A stretch of DNA of 64,000 nucleotides. Source: Eubacterium sp. AF22-8LB (GTDB lineage: Bacteria > Bacillota_I > Bacilli_A > Erysipelotrichales > Erysipelotrichaceae). Under the pieces are notes generated by a model that did no database searches, was not told the origin of the DNA, and worked only from the letters and a program-made list of their open reading frames with translations. This document shows positions 7,806 through 16,566 of the stretch, in pieces. The DNA is taken from contig NZ_QRVI01000003.1 of the NCBI RefSeq assembly GCF_003458715.1, forward strand, positions 56,907 to 120,906, in the 5' to 3' direction. The stretch's first letter is position 1, and every line of letters starts with the position of its first letter. A program made the position numbers and the translations under genes.

Positions 7806-9470
7806 ATGATGATGGAACAAATAGCGAACCGCTATGAAATTTTATCTTTGATTGGACAAGGTGGAATGGCGGATGTCTATAAGGCAAGAGATACGATATT
7901 AAATCGTGTTGTCGCAATAAAGGTTCTACGTGCAAAATTAAGTGATGATGCGATGGCACTTGTGCGTTTTCAACGCGAGGCAAGTGCTGCAAGTCGCTTA
8001 TCACATCCTAATGTTGTCGACATATATGATGTAGGCGAATATGAAGGTATGCACTATATTGTCATGGAATTTATTCGTGGAAGAACTTTAAAGGAATTGA
8101 TTGCGCAACGCGGTGCCCTTGATGTAGATGAAGCCATTGGTGTTATGAAACAATTGGTGAGTGCCATCAATCATGCACATGAGCATAAAATTATTCATCG
8201 TGATATCAAACCGCAGAATGTTTTAGTTAAAGATGATGGAACAATCAAGATTACTGATTTTGGGATTGCGGTTGCGAATGGAAGTGTACAGCTGACCTAT
8301 AATAATACGGTTATGGGTTCTGCACACTATTTAGCGCCTGAAACAACACAGGGAAAGGAACCCAATGAACAAGTTGATATCTATTCATTAGGAATCGTAT
8401 TCTATGAATTATTAACGGGGCATGTCCCTTTTACAGGAAAAACACCAACGGAGATTGCGATTAAGCATTTACGCAAACCCATACCATATGTGCGTGATTT
8501 TAATCCGAATATTCCTCAGTCGGTTGAGAATATTGTTTTAAAGGCAACCGCAAAGAATTTAGAGGATCGTTATGTTTCTTGTAAGGAAATGCTTTATGAT
8601 TTGATTCATTGTTTAGATCCTGAATACAAAAACATGAGTCGTATTCGTGTGGATGTAACTCCAAGCAAGGATTTAATGAAATGTGAGGATGGTCATATTG
8701 AGTTTGTGGATGAATCCGATAAAGAAGATAAAAAGTCAAGAAATTGGATTGCCGCATTAATGATTAGTGCAGCTATAATTATTTCGATTATTGTGCTTGT
8801 CTTGATTGCCAGTATTACAGGCTTGATTAAAATCGATGGCTTTTTAGGTTATCAAACAATGCCAGATGTGAAGGATTTAACACAGGAAGAAGCTATTGAT
8901 ACGCTTCAGGCTGCTCATTTTAATACTTCAAAGGTCAAATATGAATATAAGGTCAGCGATAAGTATGATGAGGGCAAGGTCATTAAGTCTAACTATAAAG
9001 AGGGAGAAGTCATTTTAAATGATTCAAAGATTGTATTAACGATTTCAAAGGGCGCTACATATTTAGTACCTGACTTTACAGATAGTTCTTATGCGGATGC
9101 TCAGTATCAGTTGTCACAGAATGCCCCTAATGTCGAAATAAATGTTGAATTTAAGGGTACAAAGGATCGCGATACAGGTATAATTCTAGAACAGAAGGGT
9201 TTAAAGCCTGGAAAGCGAATTGATCCAGATAGCAGTGAGAAAATTTACTTTGTAGTAAGTACTTATCCTTCGATTGTGATTCCGTCCGATTTAATTGGGC
9301 AAGACGTATTGAGTGCGAAGGATGAATTAAATGATTTAGGAATTGCGGTTGTTGTCACAAAGATTGACGGAGGACAAGGGACAAACAAGGTTGTCAGTGT
9401 TTCTCCAGATGTAGGAACCGAATATGTACAGGAAGGAACAAACAGTGTAGTTACATTGTTTTATGATTAA
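7806..9470 (+). CDS. prkC: PASTA-domain serine/threonine protein kinase (PrkC/Stk type)
   Basis: 554 residues from ATG 7806, preferred over GTG 7794 because GGAG at 7796-7799 is spaced for it. The N-terminal kinase domain has the Gly-rich loop GQGGMADVY, Lys39 in VAIKVL, HRDIKPQN, DFGIA and a normal activation segment. One transmembrane helix (about 310-335) is followed by three extracellular PASTA repeats (about 345-554) that would bind muropeptides or lipid II. Family members phosphorylate cell-wall and division proteins. It pairs with the PP2C phosphatase just upstream and overlaps rsgA by 8 nt. Confidence 0.95.
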   Translation: MMMEQIANRYEILSLIGQGGMADVYKARDTILNRVVAIKVLRAKLSDDAMALVRFQREASAASRLSHPNVVDIYDVGEYEGMHYIVMEFIRGRTLKELIAQRGALDVDEAIGVMKQLVSAINHAHEHKIIHRDIKPQNVLVKDDGTIKITDFGIAVANGSVQLTYNNTVMGSAHYLAPETTQGKEPNEQVDIYSLGIVFYELLTGHVPFTGKTPTEIAIKHLRKPIPYVRDFNPNIPQSVENIVLKATAKNLEDRYVSCKEMLYDLIHCLDPEYKNMSRIRVDVTPSKDLMKCEDGHIEFVDESDKEDKKSRNWIAALMISAAIIISIIVLVLIASITGLIKIDGFLGYQTMPDVKDLTQEEAIDTLQAAHFNTSKVKYEYKVSDKYDEGKVIKSNYKEGEVILNDSKIVLTISKGATYLVPDFTDSSYADAQYQLSQNAPNVEINVEFKGTKDRDTGIILEQKGLKPGKRIDPDSSEKIYFVVSTYPSIVIPSDLIGQDVLSAKDELNDLGIAVVVTKIDGGQGTNKVVSVSPDVGTEYVQEGTNSVVTLFYD

Positions 9471-10323
9471 TATGCAGCAGGGAAGAATTGTAAAAATTAT
9501 TTCGAATCAGTATACGATTCAAATTGAAACGGAAGAGATCATCGCTAAGCCAAGAGGCAAGATGCGTCAACAAGAGGCTCCTGTTGTCGGTGATTTTGTG
9601 GAATATGAAAAGATTGAAGACGCATATCGTATCCACAAGATTCTTCCACGTACGAATCGTTTACTACGTCCGGCCATTGCGAATGTGGATCAGGCTTTAA
9701 TCGTAACAAGCTTAAAGGATCCAGATTATTCATGTCATTTGTTGAATCGTTTGATTTTTTTAGTCAGCTTAGCACATGTAAAGCCAGTTATTTGTGTGAC
9801 AAAGCAGGATTTATTAGAGGATTCTCAAGCTATTTTGGCAGATTTAGGAAAATATAAAAAGGCCGGATATGAGGTTGTGTTCTCAAATCCAGGAAGTGAT
9901 GATGTAGAGCTTAAACAAATTTTAAAGGGCAAGGTATCTGTACTTTGTGGTCAATCTGGAGCTGGTAAGAGTTCTTTATTAAATCGTTTAAATCCAGATT
10001 TTGAATTACAGACACAAGCCATTTCGAAAGCTTTAGGTAGAGGAAAACATACAACGCGCTATTGTCAGCTTCATGAAGTTTGCGATGGCTTAGTTGCGGA
10101 TACACCTGGTTTTTCGAGCTTAGATTTTACACGATTAGATACAAGTCATCTTGATGAATGTATCCTTGATTTTAAACCTTATATTCATTCTTGTCGCTTC
10201 TCCGATTGTAAGCATTTGAATGAACCAGACTGCAAGATTAAGGAAGCAGTCAAACAAGGCTTGATCAACGAAACGATTTATGAGGATTATAAAAATATTA
10301 TGGAACAGAGAGGTAAGTTTTAA
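9463..10323 (+). CDS. rsgA: Ribosome small-subunit-dependent GTPase RsgA
   Basis: 286 residues. Circularly permuted GTPase that checks 30S subunit maturation. An N-terminal OB-fold is followed by the permuted G motifs: TKQD (G4) precedes GQSGAGKSS (G1) and DTPGF (G3). The C-terminal zinc-binding region has Cys/His residues in CRFSDCKHLNEPDC. ATG 9463 overlaps the kinase stop; ATG 9472 is an in-frame alternative and neither has a clear Shine-Dalgarno, consistent with coupling. The stop overlaps the rpe start (TAATG). Confidence 0.95.
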   Translation: MINMQQGRIVKIISNQYTIQIETEEIIAKPRGKMRQQEAPVVGDFVEYEKIEDAYRIHKILPRTNRLLRPAIANVDQALIVTSLKDPDYSCHLLNRLIFLVSLAHVKPVICVTKQDLLEDSQAILADLGKYKKAGYEVVFSNPGSDDVELKQILKGKVSVLCGQSGAGKSSLLNRLNPDFELQTQAISKALGRGKHTTRYCQLHEVCDGLVADTPGFSSLDFTRLDTSHLDECILDFKPYIHSCRFSDCKHLNEPDCKIKEAVKQGLINETIYEDYKNIMEQRGKF

Positions 10324-10982
10324 TGAATGAAATCGTAATTGCACCTTCTATTTTATCGTTGGACTATTCCAATGTGAGTGTACAATTAGAAGAATTAAAG
10401 GCGTCTAAGGCAAAATGGTTACATTTTGACGTGATGGATGGTCATTTTGTACCGAACCTTACTTTTGGTCCGGATATTTTAAAAGGATTCAAAAAGGCAT
10501 GTCCACTTTTTATGGATGTACATTTGATGGTTACAAATCCAGAAAAATATGCGCCGATCTTTATTCAAAATGGAGCGGATTTAGTTAGCTTTCATACTGA
10601 AGCCTTAGATAATGATTTGACTCGTATTCAAGGCTTGTTAGATGAAATTCATCGTTTAGGTGCAAAGGGTGGAATTGTTGTAAAACCAAATACGCCTATT
10701 GAACCTTTTGAAGAAGTATTAGAGGCATGTGATCTTGTACTAGTTATGAGTGTGGAGCCAGGTTTTGGTGGTCAGAAATTTATGCAAGATATGCTGAAAA
10801 AAGTAGAGTGGTTAAAAGAAAAGCGTGAAGCATTAAAGCTTTCATATCGTATTGAAATTGATGGAGGAATCAATCAGGATACATATAAATTAGCACTTGA
10901 TGCTGGGTGCGATACTTTAGTTGCGGGTAGCTACGTATTTAAGAATGATATTGCCAAGACTATAGAAGGTATGTTGAAGTAA
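10323..10982 (+). CDS. rpe: Ribulose-phosphate 3-epimerase
   Basis: 219 residues, a TIM barrel. It interconverts ribulose 5-phosphate and xylulose 5-phosphate in the pentose phosphate pathway. Signatures are the start IAPSILSLDYSNV, metal/catalytic segment HFDVMDGHFVPN, VMSVEPGFGGQ and IEIDGGIN. Length is exactly as expected. It is co-transcribed between rsgA and thiN, the conserved Bacillota arrangement. Confidence 0.96.
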   Translation: MNEIVIAPSILSLDYSNVSVQLEELKASKAKWLHFDVMDGHFVPNLTFGPDILKGFKKACPLFMDVHLMVTNPEKYAPIFIQNGADLVSFHTEALDNDLTRIQGLLDEIHRLGAKGGIVVKPNTPIEPFEEVLEACDLVLVMSVEPGFGGQKFMQDMLKKVEWLKEKREALKLSYRIEIDGGINQDTYKLALDAGCDTLVAGSYVFKNDIAKTIEGMLK

Positions 10983-10983
10983 G

Positions 10984-11577
10984 ATGACTTGTGCTGTTTT
11001 AATTACACCACTTGTTGATGTTGTGCCAGTAATTCAGGATTGTGATTATATCGGTGTGGATGCAGGTGCCTTAAAAATTATTGATCAGGGATTTCCTATT
11101 AAAATGGCTGTAGGTGATTTTGACTCATTAAAGGAAGAGGACCTAAAAAGAATTACGTGTCCGATTGAAAGACATCCTATTATGAAGGATGAAACGGATT
11201 CCGAATTGGCAATCCGCCTTTGTAAGGATTATGACACAATCTATCTATATGGAGGTATGCAAGGAAGAATCGATCATACGATTGCGAATATTCGTTTGGC
11301 GATGTATCGTTTCGATAATCTTGTCTTAATAGATGATCATCAAAAAATATCAGTTATGAATGTAGGAATTCATGAAATTGATGACAGCTATCATCATATC
11401 TCTTTTTATCCTATCCAAGAGGGTGTGCTCTCTTTAGAGGGATTTTTGTATCCGTTACAAAAAAGACGGATTTATATTGAGGAAATTTATACGACAAGTA
11501 ACTCGCTTGTAGCTAATAAAGGGATCATTCGGGTGGATGAAGGCAAATTTTTGTGTGTGCAGTCAAACTGGAGGTAG
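10984..11577 (+). CDS. thiN: Thiamine pyrophosphokinase
   Basis: 197 residues. It transfers pyrophosphate from ATP to thiamine, giving TPP. Motifs VGDFDSL, DETDSELAI and YGGMQGRIDHTIANI are diagnostic. It is the final salvage step and complements the thiW-thiM-thiE operon about 20 kb downstream, although it is expressed from the housekeeping operon rather than the TPP riboswitch. It starts 1 nt after the rpe stop codon. Confidence 0.93.
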   Translation: MTCAVLITPLVDVVPVIQDCDYIGVDAGALKIIDQGFPIKMAVGDFDSLKEEDLKRITCPIERHPIMKDETDSELAIRLCKDYDTIYLYGGMQGRIDHTIANIRLAMYRFDNLVLIDDHQKISVMNVGIHEIDDSYHHISFYPIQEGVLSLEGFLYPLQKRRIYIEEIYTTSNSLVANKGIIRVDEGKFLCVQSNWR

Positions 11578-11580
11578 TCT

Positions 11581-12849
11581 ATGTTCTATGATGTAGCTAT
11601 GAATTTTGTGATTGGAACACTTTTAATCATAGCCGGAACCATTATGGTCTGGATTCCGAATCGTGTCTTTGCGTGGATCTTAAGCGTTTCAATTTTATTT
11701 CTATTGATTAATGGATGTGTTCTGTTGTTTCGTTTTGTGAAACAAAAAAAGAATAAAGATTTTTTCTTTTCCATATTATCCTTTGCGTTTATGTTCTTTT
11801 TGATGAACTTTCGTTATCTTCCACAATGGATCTTACGCGTAAATTTTGGGGGATATTGTATTTTATGTGGAACGGCCTGCTTCATTCAGCTAGTTATTGA
11901 TAAAATCAATCATTTGAAGGGAAAATTCTTGAACTCTATTTTTACCTTTATTTACATTTTCTTTGGCTTTTATCTATTGTTGAATCCAGACTTTCATACA
12001 GACCTATTAATGCGAGCTTTTGGAATTTACTTCATTATTTTAGGATCTCGCTATCTTGGCGATGGATATGAAGGTATCAATCCATTAACGAAATATAAGT
12101 GGAAGCGCAAGGTAAGAATTACTTTACCTGCCTTTCTTTGCGCTTTAGTGCCAGATGCAGCTTTAACAAGTATCAACCGATATTTGGAAGATGGAAAGCC
12201 AGAAGATTTAAACACCTATAAAAAGGATGAAATTGTTCGTTTAAAGGTAATTGTGCATGTGGGTCCTAAGGGTTTTCAAAAGGTTGGTCACATTTGTTTC
12301 GCATTTGATAATATAGTTTATAGCTTTGGGAATTATGACAGTGATTCCTTTCGGTTAAATCAAACTATAGGGGATGGAACCTATTTTACAGTTCCTTTAG
12401 AGAAATATATTCCGAATATGATTACGGCCGAAAATAATTCGATATTCGAATATGGTATTTATACAACACCGGACCAAAATGAAGCGATTGAAAAACAGAT
12501 TCAAAAAATTAAGGAGAATGGATATCGCTGGTATAGCCGAATCGAGAAGGCAGATGGGTATGATCGTTTCAATGAATTTGAGATGGATTATCCAAGTCGT
12601 CTGCACTATCGTACGGGAGCTAAGCTTTATAAGGTAAAGCGAGGCAAATTCCATATTTATTGGGCTTTAGGTGATAATTGTGCTTCCTTTACAGATTTAG
12701 TGCTTGGTACCTTAGGAGCTGATGTATTGAGTATGCGTGGTATTATTTCGCCAGGAACTTATTTGGACTGGCTTCAAAAGGAATATTTAAAAAAGAATAG
12801 TCCAATCGTATTCCGTCAAATCTATACAAAGGATACGATTTCGATTTAG
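11581..12849 (+). CDS. Membrane protein: HdeD/DUF308-like N-terminus fused to a permuted papain-like domain
   Basis: 422 residues. The N-terminal half (1-190) has about six transmembrane helices and resembles the HdeD/DUF308 type. The soluble C-terminal half (about 215-415) contains KVGHICFAF with His237 and, much later, GDNCASFTDLVL with Cys367. A His before a Cys, each in a short conserved-looking motif, is the order of circularly permuted NlpC/P60-like (LRAT/YiiX/DUF4105-type) papain folds, so a thiol hydrolase acting on peptide or acyl bonds is possible. This is inference from motif order, not a recognised family. GGAGG precedes ATG 11581. It is the penultimate gene of the priA operon. 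Confidence 0.6.
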   Translation: MFYDVAMNFVIGTLLIIAGTIMVWIPNRVFAWILSVSILFLLINGCVLLFRFVKQKKNKDFFFSILSFAFMFFLMNFRYLPQWILRVNFGGYCILCGTACFIQLVIDKINHLKGKFLNSIFTFIYIFFGFYLLLNPDFHTDLLMRAFGIYFIILGSRYLGDGYEGINPLTKYKWKRKVRITLPAFLCALVPDAALTSINRYLEDGKPEDLNTYKKDEIVRLKVIVHVGPKGFQKVGHICFAFDNIVYSFGNYDSDSFRLNQTIGDGTYFTVPLEKYIPNMITAENNSIFEYGIYTTPDQNEAIEKQIQKIKENGYRWYSRIEKADGYDRFNEFEMDYPSRLHYRTGAKLYKVKRGKFHIYWALGDNCASFTDLVLGTLGADVLSMRGIISPGTYLDWLQKEYLKKNSPIVFRQIYTKDTISI

Positions 12850-12851
12850 AA

Positions 12852-13946
12852 ATGGATAAAAGAATGAATGGATATTTTTATGTACTGACATCAATCGATA
12901 TATTTGTCCTTGGCTTTATGTGTGTTTTGACTAAATTAAGCGAGTCACTGAACCAAAAACAGAAGCGTGGTTTCCTTTTTGCGTTTGGATTGATTGCGTT
13001 TATTTCTTTATTAGAAGTTGTAACATTAAAGGTAGATGGTTTACCAATAAAGTATCGTTGGTTAAATATTATATCGAACTATCTAGGCTTTGGACTAACA
13101 CCCTCTGTATGTATATGTTTAGTATATGTGCTAGATAAAAAGATGAAATTGAAATGGGAATTAAAGATTGCCATTTTATGTGAAATCATATATCTTTTGA
13201 TTCTTGGATTTTCTATTCCATTCGGCTGGGTGTTTTCTGTGAGTCAAAGTAATATATATTCGCGAGGTCCTTATTTCTTTATTTATATTTTTGCGTATTT
13301 CTTGAGTATATTATATTTATCTTTATCAACAATTATATTTTCAAAACAGTTTCAAAATCGAAGCAAGGCATTGGTTTATCCGCTAGTGATTTTCTTAGGC
13401 GCAGAAACAATCATACAAATAATCGTTCCAAATCTTCATGTGAGTTGGATGTGTGTGACGTTACTTTCAGTTTTATATTTTATATATTGTAGTGAAATGT
13501 GGCATCAATTAGATGCATTGACTGGATTATTAAATCAGAATAGTTTCTTGAATCGTAGTGAAGAGATGCATTATACAAATGGGATGTTGATTGTGTTTGA
13601 TGTGGATGATTTTAAGCATGTCAACGATGTATATGGGCATGTTAAAGGAGATTTGTGTTTAAGTGTCATTGCGAATTGTATCAAGGGGGCTTATGCCCAG
13701 TATGGATATTGTTACAGAATTGGTGGAGATGAATTCTGTGTACTCTTAAAAAATAATCGGAATGAGGATGCGTGTTCATTAAAATTTGAACATTTAATGG
13801 AAGTAAAGCGTAGAAAGCTTGCATATTTACCAAAGGTTTCATATGGATCGGCTTTATTATTGACAGGAGATATTGTGAGTGTCAAGGACTTGGAAGATCA
13901 AAATATGTACATGCATAAACATCAGAAGAAAGAAAAGGAACAGTGA
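12852..13946 (+). CDS. Multi-pass membrane GGDEF protein
   Basis: 364 residues. About seven transmembrane helices (1-215) resemble the 7TM sensor regions found in front of histidine kinases and cyclases. The C-terminal GGDEF domain (about 220-355) has DALTGLLNQNSF, DVDDFKHVNDVYGH and an intact RIGGDEF. Diguanylate cyclases make c-di-GMP from two GTP. No RxxD inhibitory site precedes GGDEF, and the usual ADxxMYxxK ending is degenerate (LEDQNMYMHKHQ). ATG follows the previous stop by 2 nt with no Shine-Dalgarno, so translation is likely coupled. Last gene of the operon. Confidence 0.85.
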   Translation: MDKRMNGYFYVLTSIDIFVLGFMCVLTKLSESLNQKQKRGFLFAFGLIAFISLLEVVTLKVDGLPIKYRWLNIISNYLGFGLTPSVCICLVYVLDKKMKLKWELKIAILCEIIYLLILGFSIPFGWVFSVSQSNIYSRGPYFFIYIFAYFLSILYLSLSTIIFSKQFQNRSKALVYPLVIFLGAETIIQIIVPNLHVSWMCVTLLSVLYFIYCSEMWHQLDALTGLLNQNSFLNRSEEMHYTNGMLIVFDVDDFKHVNDVYGHVKGDLCLSVIANCIKGAYAQYGYCYRIGGDEFCVLLKNNRNEDACSLKFEHLMEVKRRKLAYLPKVSYGSALLLTGDIVSVKDLEDQNMYMHKHQKKEKEQ

Positions 13947-13962
13947 TTTCGCTGTTCCTTTT
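13933..13962. terminator. Bidirectional terminator at the end of the priA operon
   Basis: Perfect 11-bp inverted repeat AAAAGGAACAG (13933-13943) / CTGTTCCTTTT (13952-13962) with an 8-nt loop. The left arm lies in the GGDEF gene's last codons and the right arm meets the stop codon of the convergent small gene. Confidence 0.85.
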
Positions 13963-14146
13963 AAGATAGAAGCCAAGTTAGAATTTCACTGATGACATCT
14001 AAAATGGTAACTCCTTTTTTGATTTCATCATTCTTTTTCTTGATATTAATGATTTCGGTTTTTGTATATCCTTTTTTAGAAAGCTTTTTAATATCTTTTT
14101 CACTTATACAAAGTTCGAGTAATTCATTCATATCTTTTTGATTCAT
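13961..14146 (-). CDS. Small charged protein coupled to the AraC regulator
   Basis: 61 residues, not recognised. The first 45 residues are Lys/Glu-rich and probably helical (SEKDIKKLSKKGYTKTEI); the end is hydrophobic (ILDVISEILTWLLS). ATG at 14146 overlaps the stop codon of the AraC gene (ATGA), which argues for real, coupled translation. A helix-turn-helix-like reading (a serine/Lys-rich KKLSKKGYTKTEI segment) is possible but unproven. Confidence 0.5.
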   Translation of the reverse strand: MNQKDMNELLELCISEKDIKKLSKKGYTKTEIINIKKKNDEIKKGVTILDVISEILTWLLS

Positions 14147-14979
14147 TGTTTTGAATGATCCTTTCTATATTGTAATGGGGAAATACAGGTTGCTTTTTTG
14201 AATGCTTGGGCAAAGTAGGATTGACTCGTAAAGCCAACGATAATAGCAATTTCTGAAATTTGTAGATTGGTTGTTGAAAGGAGAAGCTTGGCTTCTTCAA
14301 TTCTTTTTTGAATCATATAATTAATGGGAGAAATTCCTTTATATTGTTTGAAGACATGTACAATATGATATTTATTTAAAAATGTAACTTCACTTAATTT
14401 ATCAAGTGTGACATCCTCTTTAAAGTGAGCATCAATATATTTTTCAATGAAGACACAATCCTTATTGGCTTTATTGACAGGTGTGGTTTTTAGACTAATA
14501 TGAGCACGACGCATTAGGTTGATCAGTAAAACTTCTAAGAGATTTTGACAAAGAGACTGGTATTCCATGTCTTTTGTCTTCACCTCAAGTAATATGGTTT
14601 TTAAATAGAATAAGACTTCATGTTTATAGTCATAATAGTTGGCAATGCTGCAGCCTTGTTCTTCATCTTGTTCCTTTGAGAAATAAGTAATACCTTCAAT
14701 TCCCATAACGATATATTCAAAATTAACATTCTCAATCCCGCGTTCTGTATGTGAAACTAGGGGATTCACAATAACTAAATCGTCTTCCTTTACAGGATAG
14801 GCTTTATTATCTAAACATAGAAGACCATTTCCTTTTGTCACATAAAACATTTCGGTATATAAGTGTGTGTGCAGCATGGAATTCCATTCGTGATCAAATT
14901 TCGATTCCGTAATATATAGTAGCTTAGATCTAGATTGATTGAAGTTGACTTGGTCGATTTGAAAGCGTTGTGTACTCAT
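14143..14979 (-). CDS. AraC-family transcriptional regulator
   Basis: 278 residues from ATG 14979, chosen over the upstream in-frame ATG because GAGGTG precedes it and the N-terminus MSTQRFQIDQ fits. An N-terminal cupin-like sensor domain (HTHLYTEMFYVTKG, about 35-50) is followed by two helix-turn-helix motifs. The second HTH carries the AraC signature IAIIVGFTSQSYFAQAFKK near residues 240-260. It is divergent from the sugar ABC transporter/GH112 operon and is the likely activator of that operon, responding to the imported disaccharide or its breakdown product. Confidence 0.9.
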   Translation of the reverse strand: MSTQRFQIDQVNFNQSRSKLLYITESKFDHEWNSMLHTHLYTEMFYVTKGNGLLCLDNKAYPVKEDDLVIVNPLVSHTERGIENVNFEYIVMGIEGITYFSKEQDEEQGCSIANYYDYKHEVLFYLKTILLEVKTKDMEYQSLCQNLLEVLLINLMRRAHISLKTTPVNKANKDCVFIEKYIDAHFKEDVTLDKLSEVTFLNKYHIVHVFKQYKGISPINYMIQKRIEEAKLLLSTTNLQISEIAIIVGFTSQSYFAQAFKKATCISPLQYRKDHSKQ

Positions 14980-15088
14980 AAAACACCTCTTTTTTATTAT
15001 TATATATTCTTTTTTACTGTTTATCAATTTTGTTTTTTGAAATCATAAATCGCAATATATCTAAAAAGAAGGACCATATATTTATGAT

Positions 15089-15113
15089 AAAGCGCTTACA
15101 AATAAGATATACT
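15089..15113 (+). promoter_or_regulatory. Promoter with cre-like palindrome for the sugar ABC operon
   Basis: AAAGCGCTTACA (15089-15100) matches 12 of the 14 positions of the cre consensus TGWAANCGNTNWCA, missing only the leading TG. A -10 element TATACT lies at 15108-15113, so the palindrome falls between -35 and -10. A CcpA or other LacI-family protein bound there would block RNA polymerase. Confidence 0.5.
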
Positions 15114-15161
15114 TAGCGTGTAAGAAAAAGGAGTTCATACGAATTATATAGGAGGTAAAGT

Positions 15162-16490
15162 ATGAAAAAATTTATTACTGCTGGATTATCATTTGCCATG
15201 GCAGCTTCAATGTTGGCAGGATGCTCAAGCAAACCAGCTGATGATTCTGATTCTGGAGATAAACGTGTTCTTAAATTCGATTCATTCTCTGGTGGAAATG
15301 GTGAAGAAGTATTCACAAAATTGGCTAAGGCTTTTGAAAAGGCAAATCCAGATGTAGATGTTCAATTGCGTTTTGAAAAAGAATTGCCAGATGTATTAAA
15401 TAAAGAAAATGCGAAGGGTGAATATTCTGATGTTGTTTATTATAATTTAGGTCAACCTTCTGGATATACAGAAACGCAATTAAATACACATGAAGTATTA
15501 GACATTTCAGATGTTGTTGAAGAAGTAGGTATGGATGAAAACTATGCGAATAGTAGTATCGTACAATATTATGGAGATGGAAAATCTTATTTGATGCCAC
15601 TTAAGACTACACCTGCTGGATTCTTCTATAATACTGAATTAGTTGGTGAAGGCAAGAAATACGAACTTCCAACAACTTGGGAAGAATTCTGGGCATTAGG
15701 TGATCAAGCTAAGAAAGATGGTATAGCATTATTCACATATCCAACAAATGGTTACTTTGATAATACATTAAATGCATTGTTGAAGGAAACTGGTGGAGAA
15801 GAATTATTAACAAATGTATTAAATTATGACAAGGATGCTTGGAATACAGATGGTGCTAAACAAACTATCGATATTTTAGCTAAATTAGTAAGTCCTGATT
15901 ATTTATATGGAGATACAGTAGCGAATGCGAATGCGAAAGATGGATTCACAATGAACCAACAGGCTGTTATTGATGGAAAAGCATTATTTATGCCAAATGG
16001 TGACTGGGTAGTGAATGAAATGGCAGATACAACTCCTGAAGATTATCACTGGGGATTACTTCCATTGCCTGCTCTTGAAAAAGATGGTGAACGTTTCGTA
16101 GGTTCTATGACTGAACAAGTATGGATTCCTGCTCAAGCTAAAAACGTTGATGATGCGAAAGCATTCTTGAAGTTTATCTATTCTGAAGAAGGCGTTAAGA
16201 TCATGGCTGAAGGTGGAAATATTGTTCCAACAAAAACTATGTCTGATACAATCGCAGCTATGGAAGATGGATATACAAAAGAATTCTTCTCAGTATATGA
16301 CAATGCTTCTGCAGCATTAGGTGCATTTGCTCCTTATAACACAGATAATTTACCTGATTTCGACCGTGCAGCTACAGTATTTGGCTCAATCGATTCTTTA
16401 GCTACTGGTGAATTAACTACAAAAGACTATCAAAAGAAATTAACAGATGCTTGGGTTAAGTTATCTAAAAATAAGGCAGTTGCTGAATAA
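15162..16490 (+). CDS. Sugar ABC transporter substrate-binding lipoprotein
   Basis: 442 residues. Lipoprotein signal peptide with lipobox LAGC (Cys21), an acidic linker, then a family 1 extracellular solute-binding fold (SGGNGEEVFTKLAKAFEKANPDVDV at the start; GDWVVNEMADTTPEDYHWGLLPLP later). It captures an oligosaccharide for the two permeases downstream. AGGAGG precedes ATG 15162. A strong terminator follows, so this gene is probably expressed at higher level than the permeases. Ligand is inferred, from GH112 in the same operon, to be a beta-galactosyl disaccharide. Confidence 0.92.
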   Translation: MKKFITAGLSFAMAASMLAGCSSKPADDSDSGDKRVLKFDSFSGGNGEEVFTKLAKAFEKANPDVDVQLRFEKELPDVLNKENAKGEYSDVVYYNLGQPSGYTETQLNTHEVLDISDVVEEVGMDENYANSSIVQYYGDGKSYLMPLKTTPAGFFYNTELVGEGKKYELPTTWEEFWALGDQAKKDGIALFTYPTNGYFDNTLNALLKETGGEELLTNVLNYDKDAWNTDGAKQTIDILAKLVSPDYLYGDTVANANAKDGFTMNQQAVIDGKALFMPNGDWVVNEMADTTPEDYHWGLLPLPALEKDGERFVGSMTEQVWIPAQAKNVDDAKAFLKFIYSEEGVKIMAEGGNIVPTKTMSDTIAAMEDGYTKEFFSVYDNASAALGAFAPYNTDNLPDFDRAATVFGSIDSLATGELTTKDYQKKLTDAWVKLSKNKAVAE

Positions 16491-16513
16491 TTAAAATTAG
16501 TATATTAAACATG

Positions 16514-16547
16514 AAAGCGATGAGCAAATTGTTGCTCGTCGCTTTTT
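16514..16547 (+). terminator. Intercistronic hairpin terminator within the sugar ABC operon
   Basis: A 14-bp stem, AAAGCGATGAGCAA (16514-16527) with TTGCTCGTCGCTTT (16532-16545), with one G-T pair, a 4-nt loop ATTG and a TTTTT run. It lies between the binding-protein gene and the first permease and would leave only partial readthrough. Confidence 0.85.
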
Positions 16548-16566
16548 CAAAGATGGGAGGTAACTC

